Of a DNA stretch of 64,000 nucleotides, positions 61,834 through 64,000 are shown in pieces; within the stretch, counting starts at the first letter, position 1, and each line of letters begins with the position of its first letter. The notes under the pieces were generated by a model that saw nothing but the letters and a program-made list of their open reading frames with translations, did no database searches and had not been told where the DNA came from. Source of the stretch: CADEDH01 sp050330635 (GTDB lineage: Bacteria > Actinomycetota > Acidimicrobiia > Acidimicrobiales > SZUA-35); NCBI GenBank assembly GCA_050330635.1, contig JBHJNQ010000013.1, positions 1-64,000 on the forward strand, written 5' to 3'. A program made the position numbers and the translations under genes.

Positions 61834-62784
61834 ATGCCGGCTTCGGTGAAGATCAACGTCCCCGGAAACCACCTCATGGCCGGCCTGCTCGGTGAGCGAG
61901 ACCAGTACCTGCGGGCGGTGGAGGACGCCTTCGACGCCTCCGTCCACGTCAGGGGCAACGAGATCACGGTCGACGGCCCCGACGCTCCCGACGCCGCCAA
62001 GGTGTTCGAGGAGCTCGTGCTCATTCTCCAGGACGGCCAGACCCTGGAGACGGCGGCCGTGCGGCGGGCCATCGGGATGGTCCAGTCCGACCAGCGCCCG
62101 TCGGAGATCCTGACCGACCGGATTCTCACCACGCAGCGGGGCAAGGCGGTCCGGCCCCGCACGGCCGGCCAGAAGAGGTACCTCGACGCAATCCGCACCA
62201 ACACGGTCACCTTCGGGATCGGGCCCGCCGGCACCGGCAAGAGCTGGCTGGCCGTAGCCTGCGCCGTCCGGGCCCTCCAGAACAAAGAGGTCGAGCGCAT
62301 CCTCCTCACCCGGCCCGCCGTCGAGGCGGGGGAACGCCTGGGCTACCTACCGGGCGACCTCATGTCGAAGGTCGACCCGTACCTCCGCCCCCTCTACGAC
62401 GCCCTTCACGACATGGTGGGGGCCGAGGGATCGGCCAAGCTGTTCGAGCGCAACGCCGTCGAGGTGGCGCCGCTGGCCTTCATGCGGGGCCGGACGCTCA
62501 ACGACAGCTTCATCATCCTCGACGAGGCCCAGAACACCACGCCCGAGCAGATGATGATGTTCCTGACCCGGATCGGTTTCAACTCCCAGGCCGTGGTCAC
62601 CGGCGACAAGACCCAGGTCGACGTGGCCGGGGGTCGTAGCGGCCTGGCCGGGCTCGAGGAGATCCTGTCCGGCATCGACGGCCTCGCCTTCGTGACCCTC
62701 ACCTCGGGCGACGTGGTCCGTCACCGGATCGTGCAGGACATCGTCGACGCCTATGCCCGCCATGATCGGGCCAAACGCTCGTGA
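61834..62784 (+). CDS. phoH: PhoH family ATPase
   Basis: A 316-residue PhoH-type P-loop ATPase. The N-terminal KH-like region is followed by Walker A GPAGTGKS (130-137) and Walker B FIILDEAQNTTPEQM, with VVTGDKTQVDVAGG. It is the usual partner of YbeY in RNA processing and ribosome maturation. Its stop overlaps the ybeY GTG. The preceding 233 nt hold no recognised gene; TACGAT near 61741 is a weak -10 candidate. Confidence 0.96.
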   Translation: MPASVKINVPGNHLMAGLLGERDQYLRAVEDAFDASVHVRGNEITVDGPDAPDAAKVFEELVLILQDGQTLETAAVRRAIGMVQSDQRPSEILTDRILTTQRGKAVRPRTAGQKRYLDAIRTNTVTFGIGPAGTGKSWLAVACAVRALQNKEVERILLTRPAVEAGERLGYLPGDLMSKVDPYLRPLYDALHDMVGAEGSAKLFERNAVEVAPLAFMRGRTLNDSFIILDEAQNTTPEQMMMFLTRIGFNSQAVVTGDKTQVDVAGGRSGLAGLEEILSGIDGLAFVTLTSGDVVRHRIVQDIVDAYARHDRAKRS

Positions 62785-63281
62785 CACCCGCCGACGGTCC
62801 GCTGACGGTCGCCGGCCACGACGAGAGCGGCGAGCACCTCGGCCACGAGGTCGATCGCCTCTGCCGGGTGGCTGAGCACACCCTGCGGACCGAAGGGGTC
62901 ACCGACGGCCACCTCGACATCTTCTTCGTCGATCCCGACACGATGGCGGGGCTCAACGAGACCCACCTCGGCCACGACGGTCCGACCGACGTACTGGCCT
63001 TTCCCCTCGACGCCGTCGACGACGAGCCGGGTCCGGCCCCGCCCGACGGTGACGGGCCGCCCCGCCATCTGGGCGACGTGGTGGTCTGTCCCGCGGTGGC
63101 CCGGCGTCAGGCCCCCGAGCACTGTGGCCGCAACGACGCCGAACTGACCCTCCTCGTCGTGCACGGGGTGCTCCACGTGCTCGGCCACGACCACGCCGCC
63201 GACGACGAGCGCCTGGTGATGCAGGACCGCGAGCGTCGCCACCTGGCGATCTTCGGCTTCCGGCACCCTGTGGCGTCGTGA
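62781..63281 (+). CDS. ybeY: rRNA maturation endoribonuclease YbeY
   Basis: A 166-residue zinc protein starting at GTG 62781. The metal motif is HGVLHVLGHDH with His128, His132 and His138. The upstream LGDVVVCPAVARRQA segment is also typical. YbeY takes part in 16S rRNA 3' maturation and ribosome quality control. The phoH-ybeY-CNNM order is conserved in many actinobacteria. The stop overlaps the next GTG. Confidence 0.96.
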   Translation: MTPADGPLTVAGHDESGEHLGHEVDRLCRVAEHTLRTEGVTDGHLDIFFVDPDTMAGLNETHLGHDGPTDVLAFPLDAVDDEPGPAPPDGDGPPRHLGDVVVCPAVARRQAPEHCGRNDAELTLLVVHGVLHVLGHDHAADDERLVMQDRERRHLAIFGFRHPVAS

Positions 63282-64000
63282 CGGCGATGGACGCAGGCGT
63301 GGTGGCGGTGGCGTTCGGCTCGGGCGACGTGGTGGCGCTGGTGGCCATCGTCGTCCTGCTCGGCCTGGCGGTGATGCTGGTGGCGGCCGAGGAGGCGTTG
63401 ACCCGCACCAACGCGGTGCGGGCCGAGGCCATGGCCGAGAGCGACCCCACGAGGGCGGCCCGCCTCCTCACCCTGTTGGAGGAACCGGAGGCCGCCATCA
63501 ACCCCCTCCGGTTGCTGGTGGTCATCGTGCAGCTGGCGGAGACCACGCTCGTCGCCATCCTGGCCAACCGGTTCCTGGCGCTGCCCTGGGTGGTGGCGGT
63601 GGTGGCGCTCAACATGTGTGTCGTGTTCGTCGTGGCCGAGGCCGTCCCCCGCACAATGGGCATCCTGCGCACCGATTCCCTGGCCCTGGCGCTCTCCCGA
63701 CCGGTGGCCGTCCTGGCCCGTTTCACACCGCTCCGGCTCCTCGTCGACGCCCTCATCTCGGTCACCAACGTCCTGGTGCCCGGTCGTGGCCTGCGCCAGG
63801 GCCCGTTCTCCTCACCTCTCGAGCTGATCGCCCTGGCCGACGCCGCCGTCGAGGACAGCGTCCTCGAGCAGGGGGAGCGCGACCTGATCGAGTCGGTGAT
63901 CGAGTTCGGCGGCACCGTGGTCCGCGAGGTGATGGTGCCGCGCACCGACATGACGACGGTGGCCAGCGACGTGTCGGTCGAGGAGGCGCTGGAGGTCACG
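63278..64000 (+). CDS. CNNM/CBS-domain (CorC/HlyC-like) membrane protein, partial at right edge
   Basis: Open from GTG 63278 to the window end (about 240 residues). The N-terminal DUF21/CNNM part has four hydrophobic segments (VVALVAIVVLLGLAVMLVAA and LRLLVVIVQLAETTLVAIL among them), then the linker ending REVMVPRTDMTTV at the start of the CBS region. Such proteins are linked to Mg2+ or Co2+ transport. The CBS pair and any CorC_HlyC domain lie beyond the edge. Confidence 0.92.
   Translation, partial: MTAMDAGVVAVAFGSGDVVALVAIVVLLGLAVMLVAAEEALTRTNAVRAEAMAESDPTRAARLLTLLEEPEAAINPLRLLVVIVQLAETTLVAILANRFLALPWVVAVVALNMCVVFVVAEAVPRTMGILRTDSLALALSRPVAVLARFTPLRLLVDALISVTNVLVPGRGLRQGPFSSPLELIALADAAVEDSVLEQGERDLIESVIEFGGTVVREVMVPRTDMTTVASDVSVEEALEVT

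Noticed and set aside
1..64000. tRNA, rRNA, CRISPR arrays, insertion sequences or prophage genes.
   Set aside because: No conserved T-loop motif in a tRNA context, no spaced identical repeats, and no transposase, integrase or phage structural frames were seen.

Overview
The window is a very GC-rich stretch (about 70 percent) with dense, short-spaced genes, many GTG starts and frequent GTGA/ATGA stop-start overlaps. Three F420-type luciferase-like oxidoreductases, an Rv2466c-like DsbA protein, a BldD-type regulator with a c-di-GMP signature, an Eis-type acetyltransferase and a FolP2-type DHPS homologue all point to an actinobacterium. Abundant acyl-CoA genes and two selenoprotein genes suggest a deep-branching, perhaps Acidimicrobiia-like, lineage. 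That placement is inferred from gene content; no rRNA is present.

Layout. 1-4.3 kb: a left-edge partial ORF, then acyl-CoA ligase, SDR and acyl-CoA dehydrogenase. 4.4-5.4 kb: DUF2892 membrane protein and an ECF sigma factor fused to a zinc-finger anti-sigma domain. 5.3-12.2 kb: an MFS transporter diverges from a two-gene operon, an EctB-type diaminobutyrate aminotransferase translationally coupled to a 1385-residue Pls/PosA-type NRPS, predicted to make a poly-diaminobutyrate-like cationic homopolymer. 12.3-13.4 kb: an AhpD-like gene whose in-frame TGA sits exactly at the second position of the CxxC redox motif, i.e. a selenoprotein. 13.5-18.9 kb: CoA transferase, a decayed acyl-CoA ligase, and a RimB-like/aspartoacylase-like/RimK operon. 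19.0-21.7 kb: a second selenoprotein gene (UGSC motif) overlapping a partner gene of unknown function and a DHDPS-family gene. Both UGA codons are followed by a hairpin whose loop carries GU at the same distance (+26).

21.7-47.2 kb is an accessory catabolic region: enoyl-CoA hydratase, FKBP, TPP enzyme, methyltransferase, acyl-CoA carboxylase beta subunit, MFS and RND transporters, SDR, DsbA-family protein, lipoproteins, acyl-CoA dehydrogenase, D-aminoacylase, Eis, TauD, three LLM oxidoreductases, acetoacetate-decarboxylase-like protein, CoA transferase and fatty acyl-AMP ligase. 47.3-64 kb is housekeeping: thioredoxin-TPR, comEA-comEC, folP-like, holA, hydrolase, rpsT, lepA, photolyase, hrcA-dnaJ-rsmE, bldD-like, a pseudokinase, phoH-ybeY and a CNNM/CBS-type protein cut by the right edge.

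No tRNA, rRNA, CRISPR array, insertion sequence or phage was seen. No intergenic gap exceeds 300 bases. Several genes have a TAnnnT -10-like box only 6-9 nt before the start codon, suggesting leaderless transcription is common.
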